Positions 16,501 to 25,066 of a DNA stretch of 64,000 nt are shown piece after piece. The notes beneath the pieces are model-generated. The model had not been told where the DNA came from. It was given only the letters and a program-made list of their open reading frames with translations, and did not search any database. Position numbers and translations under genes: made by a program. The DNA lies in contig FR899623.1 in assembly GCA_000437435.1 (NCBI GenBank), positions 128,711-192,710 of the forward strand. Reading direction: 5' to 3'. The first letter of the stretch is position 1; every line of letters starts with the position of its first letter. The DNA is from Clostridium sp. CAG:768. Its GTDB lineage: Bacteria > Cyanobacteriota > Vampirovibrionia > Gastranaerophilales > Gastranaerophilaceae.

Positions 16501-16676
16501 TTCGCTAAATCGCTAAAAGATTCTTTTACTTGTGGTAATAGTTTATTATCTAAAAAATCGGTAATTTCTGAGCTCTTTTCATTCATTATTCGATAAATAC
16601 CGAAATCTAAATCTGTTTGATCTAATTGAAATATTTCTTTTAATTTCTTCTTTAAATCATTTAGTTTTTCACTCAT
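13599..16676 (-). CDS. Type III-style DNA methyltransferase (Mod)
   Basis: A 1025-residue beta-class amino-methyltransferase: motif IV YIDPPYN (about 483-489) precedes motif I LDYFAGSGTT (about 776-785). It is longer than most Mod proteins (about 600-700 residues) because of a roughly 450-residue N-terminal region beginning with a DLDFGIYRIM segment, seen in large helicase-linked methylases. It would methylate adenine (or N4-cytosine) to mark self DNA. It lies 7 bp after the SNF2-type helicase gene and 16 bp before Res, so all are one transcription unit. The target-recognition domain probably lies between motifs IV and I. Confidence 0.86.
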   Translation of the reverse strand: MSEKLNDLKKKLKEIFQLDQTDLDFGIYRIMNEKSSEITDFLDNKLLPQVKESFSDLANEDKASIQKELNEAIEQAKSLGANPDDLPKVKELKAQLSSSVDLTVLENDVYSHLTNFFSRYYEGGDFMSLRRYKKDVYAIPYEGEEVKLYWANSDQYYIKTSENFKDYTFTIGNDESKQTVHFKLIEAETEKDNNKADKERRFILIDENPIEIIDGELYIKFQYTIDENNKNQKSHNEETIAKLLPELSKSEYADYINLLDKKPTEKNKDRTLLEKHLTDYTAKNSFDYFIHKDLGGFLNRELDFYIKNEVLNLDDLDENNIKKSLNKAKAIKKIAQKIITLLAQLEEFQKKLWLKKKMVVETNYCLTLDKVDERFYPEIISNEAQIQEWEELFKISEITADLTKLGGDTLLNGTDNDKKIEFLKQNPYLVLDTKFFSQDFKYDLISTIENLDEQTNGLLINADNFHALNLLQEKYTEQVKCIYIDPPYNSPSSEIIYKNCYKHSSWLTLMENRINISKCLNTIDGSLITAIDKYEENGLQRLLKQTFASRDIVSVAIEHNKKGTQGDHFSFSNEFAIFAISASLKKLNEKIISKENWEYSNLRNWGGESERKDAANCFYPIYVQNNKIIGYGDIIDNDIHPQNNEIIKNKNILMYNDLKNPLNGKKSEYFATEKDPIIAIYPIDQQGIERKWRYEVKTLHNIFKNLRIKTEKGNSITIEMPKCTEQFKSLWSSSIYNAGDNGTKVLRNMGITEFDFPKSIFTVKDCVFATSNKCDIILDYFAGSGTTGHAVIELNREDNGNRKYILVEMGKYFNTVTKPRIQKVIYSKEWKDGKPVNRDGISQIFKYISLESYEDALNNLHKKGTQVALGQNVEEQYKLSYMMDFEYSDSIFNLEMFKNPFDYKMNITIGNETKLVNVDLIETFNYLIGLKVSSMYKKDGFIVIEGTNLKEENILVIWRNIEEKSNEDLDVFLKRRKINPCDFEFNKIYVNGDNNLQNLKTDEENFKVMLIEEEFKNRMFDVKEV

Positions 16677-16683
16677 TTCCCAC

Positions 16684-19569
16684 CTATACCACTTTCCAAC
16701 GGATTTTAAATAAGGTTTCCGTTTTAATATCAGCTTTCATTTGTTCTTTTAATTTTTTTATATTGTCATCTCTTTTAAAGTTTATCTCTTCTTCCTTTTC
16801 ATCAATTTCTCTACGAAGTTTAGAAACTTTTCTTCTACAAGCATCTGCTTTTTCTTGAAATTCTATATAATCAGCATTATTTGTAGCTTGGGAGCTTTCT
16901 TTCAAATAATTTCGCATTTTTCGTTTTTCATCAGTAATTTCTTTGTCTAAATTGCCTATTAAATCATCTGCCCATTTGTTTAACCTATCGATTTCTCCTT
17001 TTAAATAGCTATTATTTAAATTTTGATTTGTATCAATAGTTGAATTTATATGTCTTTTAGCATCTAAATCTAATTCTTTGTTTATAGACTCTGGAATGAC
17101 GATTTGTTGTTTAAATTTCCCAGAAATATTAAATAGCTTTTCACAAATCTCTTGGTCAAGTTTTGTCCCATCATCACAAAAAGCATTAAATAATAAATAA
17201 TCAGCACTTTCAAAAGATTTGATATTTAGTTTGTTTAATATCAAATAACCTGATTTCCCTTGTAAATTTTCTATTACTGATAATTTCTTTTGGTAATTGC
17301 TTATATCAAATTCAATTTCTGCATCAGGTGTAGAAGTTGATATTGCTTCATCTATAACATATTCACCTAATGGATGAGAAAGTCTATATAAATAACTACC
17401 GATTATATTTTCTTTATCTTTTTCCTTTGATATTAGATAGTAGTTACCAATATTTGCATTTTGAATAGGAGATGTATATAAATTGAAAGTTAAATTTTTA
17501 TCATCAAATTCAGCATTTTTAGATAAAATAGTTTCTGTTGTTCGCCAGAATAATTTTTCAAATCTACTGAGTTTTTCTCTTGTTTCATCTAATTTTATTT
17601 TTAGTCGAGTATGAACATCTTCATCAAAATTGTCTAATACATTTTGTTTTGTTAATTGCATTTGAGCTTTTATTTGCTCATCCATTTCAGCTTGCAATTT
17701 ATCGAATGCATCGCTTATTTCTTTAGGTGTTCTACAAGAACGATAAATTTCCATGATTTTCTTTTCGAAATCAACACCAGATTCAAGTGCACCTAACACT
17801 TTATCTGAAGACCCAAATACTCCTTCAAATAATTTAAATTTGTCCTTTAATAAATAGTAAACTCGCTTATCAGTTTCATTTGAGCTATTTAAAAAGTTTA
17901 AGACAACAACATCGTGTTTTTGTCCATATCTATGACATCTTCCAATTCTTTGTTCAATTCTTTGAGGATTCCAAGGTAAGTCATAATTAATAACTAAAGA
18001 ACAAAATTGCAAATTTATACCTTCCGCAGCTGATTCTGTTGCTATTAAAATCTCTGCATCATCTCTAAATTTTTCTATAATAGCATTTCTTGTATCCGCA
18101 GTCTTTGAACCACTAATTCTTCCTGAATTTTTATTTTTTTCTAGCCATTCTTGGTATATTTTTTTAGATTCACTATCTGAATTTGTACCATTGAAAATCA
18201 AAACTTTGCCATTAAAACCATTTTGCTCTAAATAATTTTTTAGATATTCTTGAGTTCTTCTTGATTCAGTAAAAATCAAAGCCTTTCTTGAAGCGTCAAC
18301 ATCCATTGCTTCAAAACCTTTATTTATTGCTTCAACTAAATGAACTGTTTTAGAATCTGTTTTAATAGACTTTGCTAATTCAATATACTTTTCTATCTCA
18401 TCAATTTCATCTTGGATTTTTTTTGCTTTTTCTTCATCTGAATACTGTTTTGACTCTGTTATTATTTCAGTGTCGTCATTTTCAATATCTTCAGAATCTT
18501 GTTCTAATAATTCTTTAGTATCTTCATCTATTGAAATTTCTATAAGTGAATCTTCTGAGATTTCTTTATTTTTCAATGCAATCAATCTGCTTTTAATAGA
18601 TTCTAGAGTCCCTATTACAGCGATAGAAGATGAAGCTAATAATTTTCTTACAACGTTTGTAATCAGAGTTCTTTGTGAATTAGGTATAGAAAAACTATCG
18701 TCCTTTTGTAAAAATTTTGAAATTCCTAAATATAATTCTTGTTCAACTTTTGTTGTTTCAAAAGGAAATGTTATTGGTTTTCTTTGTGTATAAGGGACAT
18801 ATTCTGTAACATCTTGTCTTAGAGTCCTTTGACAGAATACATTTAATCGATTCCTTAAGTCATTTAAACCAGTAGAAGAATTAACATATTGTTGTCTAAA
18901 GGAAGATATATCGCCAAATATTTCTTCACTGATAATAGAGGTTAAACCATATAACTCTAATAATGAATTTTGCAATGGTGTTGCTGTTAATAATATTTTT
19001 TTTGTATTTTTTAAAGCAAATTTAATACCTTGACCAATTTTATTATTTGGTTTATATGCATTTCTTAATTTATGAGCCTCATCTAAAACTGCAATATCCC
19101 ATTTTTGCTCTCTGATTTCATCTTGTTTTGCATTTGCAAAATTATATGACATTATAATAACTTTATTTTTGATGCCAAAAGGGTTTATAACACCATTTTT
19201 TACATATTCATTGTAAGTTTTAGATTCTAAAATAACATTAGGGATGTTAAATTTCTCATATAGTTCCAAACTCCACTGTTTTCTTAATGACGCAGGACAT
19301 ATTATTAATATATTTCGCTTTCTTTCTGCCCAATACTGGCATAAGACCAAACCTGCCTCTATTGTTTTTCCAAGTCCTACCTCATCTGCAAGTATAACTC
19401 CTTTTGATAATGGGGACTTAAATGCAAATAATGCTGCTTCAACTTGGTGAGGATTTAAATTAACACAAGCATTAAATAATGACATTGAAATTCTATCAGT
19501 ATCATTAGATGCCGACTGTTTTATCAATTCATTTGCATAATATTTTGCATGGTATTTTGTATATGCCAT
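16684..19569 (-). CDS. SNF2/RapA-type SF2 helicase of the defence operon
   Basis: A 961-residue DEAD/DEAH SNF2-family ATPase: ADEVGLGKTIEAGL (Walker A about 61-74), VLDEAHKLR (about 159-167), LLTATPLQNS, and a C-terminal helicase domain with IATESAAEGINLQ and RIEQRIGRCHRYGQ (about 505-550). An acidic Ser/Glu-rich insert lies near 350-390 and a long coiled-coil-like tail follows. It is the first gene of a minus-strand operon with Mod, Res and glycosylase. SNF2-type helicases accompany methylases in several defence systems (DISARM class 1; helicase-methylase-ATPase systems). It probably translocates on DNA to help sense or remodel foreign DNA (inference). Confidence 0.85.
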   Translation of the reverse strand: MAYTKYHAKYYANELIKQSASNDTDRISMSLFNACVNLNPHQVEAALFAFKSPLSKGVILADEVGLGKTIEAGLVLCQYWAERKRNILIICPASLRKQWSLELYEKFNIPNVILESKTYNEYVKNGVINPFGIKNKVIIMSYNFANAKQDEIREQKWDIAVLDEAHKLRNAYKPNNKIGQGIKFALKNTKKILLTATPLQNSLLELYGLTSIISEEIFGDISSFRQQYVNSSTGLNDLRNRLNVFCQRTLRQDVTEYVPYTQRKPITFPFETTKVEQELYLGISKFLQKDDSFSIPNSQRTLITNVVRKLLASSSIAVIGTLESIKSRLIALKNKEISEDSLIEISIDEDTKELLEQDSEDIENDDTEIITESKQYSDEEKAKKIQDEIDEIEKYIELAKSIKTDSKTVHLVEAINKGFEAMDVDASRKALIFTESRRTQEYLKNYLEQNGFNGKVLIFNGTNSDSESKKIYQEWLEKNKNSGRISGSKTADTRNAIIEKFRDDAEILIATESAAEGINLQFCSLVINYDLPWNPQRIEQRIGRCHRYGQKHDVVVLNFLNSSNETDKRVYYLLKDKFKLFEGVFGSSDKVLGALESGVDFEKKIMEIYRSCRTPKEISDAFDKLQAEMDEQIKAQMQLTKQNVLDNFDEDVHTRLKIKLDETREKLSRFEKLFWRTTETILSKNAEFDDKNLTFNLYTSPIQNANIGNYYLISKEKDKENIIGSYLYRLSHPLGEYVIDEAISTSTPDAEIEFDISNYQKKLSVIENLQGKSGYLILNKLNIKSFESADYLLFNAFCDDGTKLDQEICEKLFNISGKFKQQIVIPESINKELDLDAKRHINSTIDTNQNLNNSYLKGEIDRLNKWADDLIGNLDKEITDEKRKMRNYLKESSQATNNADYIEFQEKADACRRKVSKLRREIDEKEEEINFKRDDNIKKLKEQMKADIKTETLFKIRWKVV

Positions 19570-19682
19570 CTTACCCTCGTATTTATACTACCATGAACAA
19601 GTTCAATTATTGAATTTATGTAAAGTATATTTTTACCAATTGCTTGTTTATAGTATCATCATTTTATTAAAGGGGATTGCGT
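19570..19682. promoter_or_regulatory. Divergent promoter region between defence operon and KAP NTPase
   Basis: This 113-bp gap must hold both promoters. It contains an operator-like inverted repeat TTCAAT-T-ATTGAA (19602-19614). Exact -35/-10 elements are not clear to me. Confidence 0.4.
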
Positions 19683-22600
19683 ATGACTAAAAATTTATTT
19701 TTACAAGATTCTAATAATGACCATAACACCAAAGATAGTTTTGGAATACACACAAAAATTGCTGAAACAATTACTGATATAGCTAAAAATGAAACTTTAT
19801 TAAAGTCATCTTTTAATTTGGGATTATTTGGTTCTTGGGGAAGTGGTAAAAGTTATATTGTTGATAAAATCATAAGCAATTTAAAAGAGGATTACATTAC
19901 TTTTTATGTTGATGTTTGGAAGTATGTAGGTCACCCTTTGATGAGAAGCATATTATTTGATATAGATTCTCAATTAAAAGAAAAACAACTTGATGTTTAT
20001 AAAGATGGTTATATTGATAAGAACAAAGAAACTTTAGAAAAAAAATTATATGCAGAATCAGAATTCAATGAAGAAATAAAACTCGATTGGCAAGAAATAT
20101 GGCAAAAGATAAAACCAATCTTAATATCGCTATTAATTATAAGTGGGATTATATTAATAATATCAATGATTTGTTATTTTAATGGTAATAGTTGGTTAAA
20201 AGCATTAAGTATTCCCATATTTTCAGGTTTAGGCTTTGTAACTGCTTTTTGTATATCTATTAAAATCACAGCTAAAGAATCTTGTAAAAACTGTATTCTG
20301 TAGTAAAAAAATTAAAACGTATGCATATAAGCCAACTTTTTCACCTGAACAATTTGAAGCAATATTCTCTGATATTGTCAAAAATATAACAACAAATAAA
20401 AAAATGCTTATTATATTTGATAACTTAGATAGATGCGAACCCCAATATGCATATGAAACATTATCGGCAATTAAAACTTTTATGGATAAAGAAAATTGCT
20501 TTTATATAATTCCGTGTGATGATATAGCAATAAAAAAATATATTAGCTTAAATTACAATATTATTAATGATGATAATGATAATGTCGATAAAAAATTCTG
20601 CAATGAAGTAGGAGATGAATTTTTTGATAAACTATTTAATACATATATAAGAATCCCGCATTTGCAAGAAATTGATAGAGATATTTTTATCGAAGAACAA
20701 TTAAAAGAATTATCTATATATAGGGATATTGAAACAAATATTTCTGAAATAAAGCAAATATTATTTTATGGTTATAATGGGGCTACTCCTAGACAAATAA
20801 AAAGATTTATTAATGATTTTTCATTAAATTACCAATTAGCTCAAAATATTGACCCAGAACATACTTTTTTATTAAAAGATTTAACTTTGTTTACGGTTAT
20901 GATGGTGATAAAACAAAAATGGAGTAATGTTGAATCAGAGTTAATTGTAACTCCTGACTTATTTTCAGTTAAAAATTGTAAAGAATATTCAAAGTTTATA
21001 AACAGAGTTAAAAACCTTTTACCTAAAAACATTCCATCGATAATGTCTTTTATATATATGAAAGATGCAATAGATGTAAAATCTATATCCAATAATTTAA
21101 AACAAGGTAAGTTAATACAAGACATAAATGACAATTCTGTGATTATAATAAAAAATGAAATACAGAATATGATAGATAATAATGAAAAACTATATTTACA
21201 ACAAACTGCATCATCTTTGTTTAATATTTTATATCAATCTAAAAATTTAAAAGAAAATAATAAAAATATGTTGATAAAATACCTAGGTGATATCTTATCA
21301 CTAGAAGATATTAACTTTATTGATTTTATTAATCAAAACAAAACTGTAATTGATGAAATAGTTCTATATATTAAAGAAATGAGAGATTTTAACAAAGATA
21401 AAGTTAAACAAAAAATTTCAGATGTGTTGAGGTTAAATCAGGAGATAGACAAAAACATAAACAAGGAACAATGTTTAGATTGTGAAAATAAAATAAAATT
21501 ATTTAAAAATGTTTTGGGGCATAATGAAATAATTGACAACTTATATATAAGTAAAGTATTTAGAGATATTAGCGAAATATCACAAATTGATGAACCTATG
21601 CAAAAGTATGTAGAGATATTGGGAGAACAGGGTAAACTATCTTTAATTCCGTCATCTTTTATAAATTTGATTATAAAATCAATTTCAAAAGACTCTTTTT
21701 CAGAAAACGTATATAATTGCTTAAAAAACTTCAACAGAAAAACACTTTCTGAACAGAATAAAAAAGTATTAGCTCAAAGATTAAATACTATAATTTCAGA
21801 AATCTATTCGCAAATAAATGTATATTACAATAAAGAAAATCTGTTAAATGGTTTAAATATGGCTATTAAATTGATAGACGATTCTTCTTTTGATAAAAGT
21901 GAAATAAGTCAATTCAATAATGTTTTGTATAACTTTATACAAAATCTAATGTCTTATAAACCTCAAATGACAATGGATTTTTTAATTGAAGCTCTGCGTT
22001 TTATAACAGTGGAAAATGATTCATCTTATGATGCAATATTGAGAAAATGCTTGCAACCAGTGGATAATAAGAAAATATTTGCAAATAGACTAGAAGAATT
22101 AAACAACAAAGAATATGTTGAAAAAATAATAGATTGTCAGGTTTCAAAAAAATTTTTATTCCATTTTGTAGAAATCAGAAAAGCTTGTGTTCAATTAATG
22201 CAAGATTCTATTTCAGATTGTTATGAGAAGTTATTAAGAGAAAAAGATGATAAAATGGATGATTTGAAAACATTATTAGAAATAAAAGAAAAATATCATA
22301 CGGAACTAAATAAAAGTGAATTTAAAACCTTTATTTTTTCCAAATATTTTAACCCTGATAACTTAGAGAAATCATATTCATTATTGGAATTATTGAATAA
22401 GTACAATATAAAAGCCACTGAACAAGATTTTAGCACTATTAAAAATAGTACATTAGAAGCATACAAAAGAGACCCTAAAAGTGGCATTAGGTTCTTAAAA
22501 ATAGCTAGTGAAACGCTTACTGAAAAACAATTTAATAAGATATTTTTATCTCCATTGTTGAAATTTATAAATAGTGAATTACAGGCAACTAAATCAGTAG

Positions 22601-22854
22601 GAATATATTCTAATATCGTTTCAATTTTTAATCCCCAATTAGTTGTAAATAATGTTGATATTCTAAAAGAATTAATTACTCAATTACTGGAAGATGGACA
22701 AGAAGCTAATGAATATGAATTAGCTGTACAAATAATTAATTATTTAAGTCAAAATTCCATATCAGTTGAAGAATTCAAGGAAATTGTTCAAAGAAAAACA
22801 AATCTTATAAGCAAGGAAGGACAAGATATTATTACAGAAATTTATAATAAATAA
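19683..22854 (+). pseudogene. KAP-family P-loop NTPase, split by a frameshift near 20290-20300
   Basis: The reading frame from 19683 gives the N-terminal part: Walker A GLFGSWGSGKS (about 48-58) and two membrane segments between Walker A and B, the hallmark of KAP ATPases (LISLLIISGIILIISMI and IFSGLGFVTAFCIS). It stops at 20301-20303. The +1 frame then continues without interruption (CSKKIKTYAY, FSPEQFEAIF) into Walker B MLIIFDNLDRCE (about 20404) and a long helical C-terminus to 22854. Together they form one protein of about 1055 residues. A single-base insertion (or 2-base loss) separates the halves. It could be a pseudogene, a sequencing error, or a recoding site. KAP ATPases are frequent in defence islands. 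Confidence 0.8.
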
Positions 22855-22871
22855 AGCACATTGGAGGGTAT

Positions 22872-23282
22872 ATGAGAAAATTTTTAGTTTTATTACTAAT
22901 GTTATTCTTTGCAAATGTTGCATTTGCTGTTAATTCTTATGACCGTTACGGACAAAAAACAGGTTCATACAAGCAAACAACTTCAGGCTACAATTCTTAT
23001 GACAGATACGGTTCTAAAACAGGCTCGTATAAGGAAACAACATCTGGCTATAATAAATATGACAAGTACGGTCAAAAAACTGGAAGCTATAAAAAGACTT
23101 CCTCAGGATATAATTCCTACGATAAATATGGACAGAAAACTGGAAGTTACAAAACAAATTCTAATGGTGCAACTACAAAATATGATAAGTACGGACAAAA
23201 AGTAGGAACATTCAAAAAAAATTCTTCGGGAAGAATTAATGAATATGACAAATACGGAAGAAAAGTCGGAAGCTATAAATAA
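22872..23282 (+). CDS. Secreted protein made of YDKYGQKTGSYK repeats
   Basis: A 136-residue protein with a clear Sec signal peptide (FLVLLLMLFFANVAFA, cleavage near residue 19) followed by about six units of roughly 20 residues with the core YD(K/R)YG(Q/S/R)K(T/V)GSYK and a Ser/Thr/Gly linker. It is strongly basic, Tyr/Gly-rich, and likely extracellular or cell-surface attached. A GGAGG ribosome-binding site precedes the ATG. It starts 17 bp after the KAP gene. Function unknown. The repeats resemble WG- or YD-type surface repeats but I cannot name a family. The repeated DNA suggests it can vary in unit number. Confidence 0.65.
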   Translation: MRKFLVLLLMLFFANVAFAVNSYDRYGQKTGSYKQTTSGYNSYDRYGSKTGSYKETTSGYNKYDKYGQKTGSYKKTSSGYNSYDKYGQKTGSYKTNSNGATTKYDKYGQKVGTFKKNSSGRINEYDKYGRKVGSYK

Positions 23283-23314
23283 TTACTTTTAGTTTATTAT
23301 CCACTATGACATTT

Positions 23315-23860
23315 CTACAAATAAAAATTCATATAACTTTCATCAATTGTGTCTTGTTCGATGCCGATGTAGCGGAGTGTTACTGATGGCGAAGAGTGGT
23401 TAAAGATTTTTTGCAGGAGTACTATATCATTATATTTTTTATAATGATGATATCCGAATGTCTTTCTCAACGTATGTGTTCCGATTCTTTCCTTCACCCC
23501 AACTGCTTGTGCTGCCTTATTTAAAATTCTATATGCCTGTGCTCTATCCAACCTGCAATGTTTTTGAGTATAAAAAAGCGGTTGCTCACTCGGTAAACCT
23601 TCTACAAAGACATCGATCTCCTCTTTTAAAAACCTATTAAGCGGGAATTTCTTATACTTATTCGTCTTTTTCTCTCTAATTTCAATATAATCTCTGCCTT
23701 TTACATCCCCAATATCAAGCGATAATATATCTGATATTCTAAGTCCCGTATTTATACCGAAACTAAAAAGCAGTGCATCTCTTGGCTTTTTAGCCAAATA
23801 TTTTTTAATCTTTTGAATATCTTCTTTCTTTTTTATAGGTTGTACTACATTCATTTTCAA
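23315..23860 (-). CDS. Short tyrosine recombinase/integrase
   Basis: A 181-residue tyrosine recombinase consisting almost entirely of the catalytic domain. Active-site residues are visible: Arg in NTGLRISD (about 41-44), HTLRKTFG (His-x-x-Arg, about 128-131), His in FNHSS (about 154) and the nucleophile Tyr in LRYIG (about 164). The N-terminal core-binding and arm-binding domains of large phage integrases are absent, as in other short integrases of about 180 residues. It lies at the right end of the island beside an iteron array, palindromes and the flanking repeat, and could mediate excision or inversion of the island (inference). Confidence 0.82.
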   Translation of the reverse strand: MKMNVVQPIKKKEDIQKIKKYLAKKPRDALLFSFGINTGLRISDILSLDIGDVKGRDYIEIREKKTNKYKKFPLNRFLKEEIDVFVEGLPSEQPLFYTQKHCRLDRAQAYRILNKAAQAVGVKERIGTHTLRKTFGYHHYKKYNDIVLLQKIFNHSSPSVTLRYIGIEQDTIDESYMNFYL

Positions 23861-23924
23861 ACTCGCTTAATCACAGACAATGATTGCTTCCTTCCTCATA
23901 AAAAGTAAAGTCTAATGACACAAA

Positions 23925-23979
23925 ATTTAAACACAATTTAAACAGCGTTTAAATATCGTTTAAATAGCATTCAAAAACT
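23925..23979. repeat. Array of five 11-bp iterons (copy 2)
   Basis: ATTTAAACACA, ATTTAAACAGC, GTTTAAATATC, GTTTAAATAGC and ATTCAAAAACT follow each other at exactly 11 bp. The period and TTTAAA(C/T)A core match the array at 9288-9342. It lies 65 bp upstream of the integrase start. Confidence 0.75.
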
Positions 23980-24025
23980 ACCACCTGCAAAAATCTATTT
24001 TATCCTACCTCTATACATTTACCCC

Positions 24026-24058
24026 AAAATACAACACAACTTCATTTTGTTGTATTTT
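24026..24058. repeat. Inverted repeat with 11-bp perfect arms
   Basis: AAAATACAACA (24026-24036) and TGTTGTATTTT (24048-24058) around an 11-nt loop. It could be a terminator-like hairpin or a recombinase site. No gene ends here, so the second is more likely. Confidence 0.6.
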
Positions 24059-24072
24059 ATTTTTCTAGGATA

Positions 24073-24092
24073 TTGGATAATATATTATCCAA
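24073..24092. repeat. Perfect 20-bp palindrome
   Basis: TTGGATAATATATTATCCAA is fully self-complementary. It is a candidate operator or recombinase core site close to the integrase gene. Confidence 0.65.
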
Positions 24093-24194
24093 ATCTCCAT
24101 ATTTAAGCCCAAAATGTATAATATATTGGCTATAAATAATATAGCGAATCTCATCTTTTGCTATTTTCAATTTTTAAACATAAGATTCTCTATA

Positions 24195-24389
24195 GAGATA
24201 TAGGGGACATTTTTTGCACTCAACTACTCATTTCTTGCACTCTTTTGCGCTAAGATTCTGTCACCCTGAATTTATTTCAGGGTCTATCTTGCTCATAAAG
24301 CCTATTTTAGCCCAGTGCAAGAAAGTGCAAAAAAGTGCAATTTTATTTTTGCTTACAAATTGAGATACCCAAAATTATCAATAAGATTT
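24195..24389. repeat. Island-flanking direct repeat, right copy (~195 bp)
   Basis: A gap-free counterpart of 1291-1485 in the same orientation. It has an additional TTGCAC at about 24214, then TTGCACTCTTTTGCGC, the CCCTGAA/TTCAGGG palindrome and three GTGCAA boxes at 10-bp steps. Its right edge coincides within 2 bp with the end of the frameshifted XRE gene. Confidence 0.85.
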
Positions 24390-24596
24390 ATTTTAATAAT
24401 AAATATACTTCTGTTTCAAAATAATTGGCTAGCATTTCAATTTTATCTAAAGTAATATTTATTTTACCTTTTCAAGTTTTGAAACATAAGAATTATCAAC
24501 TCCTAAAACTAAAGATAATTCTTCCCTGCTTAACTTTTTCTGTGTTCGCAGATTTTTAATATTATTTGCTAATATTTGTCTAATATCTTGACTCAT
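24388..24596 (-). pseudogene. XRE-family regulator with a single-base frameshift
   Basis: From ATG 24596 the minus strand encodes MSQDIRQILANNIKNLR, then KLSREELSLVLGVDNSYVSKLEK, a typical HTH_3 domain, but stops after 45 codons (24459-24461). Adding one base in the AAAAGGTAAAA stretch restores the family's ending (GKINITLDKIEMLANYF and a hydrophobic tail) up to a stop at 24388-24390. So it is a near-complete, about 68-residue Cro/CI-like repressor broken by a 1-bp deletion. It could be a sequencing error. Position at the island edge suggests it once regulated the element. Confidence 0.7.
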
Positions 24597-24662
24597 ATTC
24601 CAATTATGTTATTATTAGAACATTATTAACAGGAATGACAGTCCATTTGATAAGGTAATTTT

Positions 24663-24998
24663 ATGTTCACTAAAAAGATACTTATAGATTTAGACGGCGT
24701 ACTAAATGAATACGGGAAAGAGAAATTCAATGAAAATTATATTCCTGAAATTAAGGTTGGGGCTTATGAATTTTTAGAAACATTATCTCAAAGTGCTGAA
24801 TTGTATCTTTTTACATCAAGAAATTTAATGCTTGCAACTAAATGGCTAATTAATAACAATTTAGATAAGTTTTTTAAGGATGTGACTAATGTAAAATTAC
24901 CGTCTTATCTTTATATTGATGATAGAACGATTTGTTTCAAAGGTGATTATAATAAAACTCTTGAAGAAATTGAAAAATTCAAAGTTTATTGGAAATAA
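24663..24998 (+). CDS. HAD-superfamily hydrolase-like protein
   Basis: A 111-residue compact HAD protein. Motif I is LIDLDGVLNEY (nucleophile Asp 9 and Asp 11), motif II FTSRN (about 57-61), motif III probably the Lys near KLPSY, and motif IV YIDDR (about 89-93). It has no cap domain, so it probably acts on a small or protein-bound phosphate. It is the first gene right of the island, monocistronic. Similar mini-HADs are annotated as 5'-nucleotidase-like or FCP1-like phosphatases. The substrate is unknown. Confidence 0.7.
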   Translation: MFTKKILIDLDGVLNEYGKEKFNENYIPEIKVGAYEFLETLSQSAELYLFTSRNLMLATKWLINNNLDKFFKDVTNVKLPSYLYIDDRTICFKGDYNKTLEEIEKFKVYWK

Positions 24999-25066
24999 GA
25001 ACTTAATTCTCTTTTATTTAAAAATAATTTTAGAAAATCTAGAAATAAGTATTTAACAAGGTCAAA

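Larger units (their letters stand above)
23861..24387. other. Non-coding right boundary of the island
   Basis: There is no protein gene. The stretch holds the integrase upstream region, five iterons (23925-23979), an 11-bp-arm hairpin (24026-24058), a 20-bp perfect palindrome (24073-24092) and the right flanking repeat (24195-24389). The density of symmetric sequences suggests recombination or regulatory sites. Confidence 0.6.
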
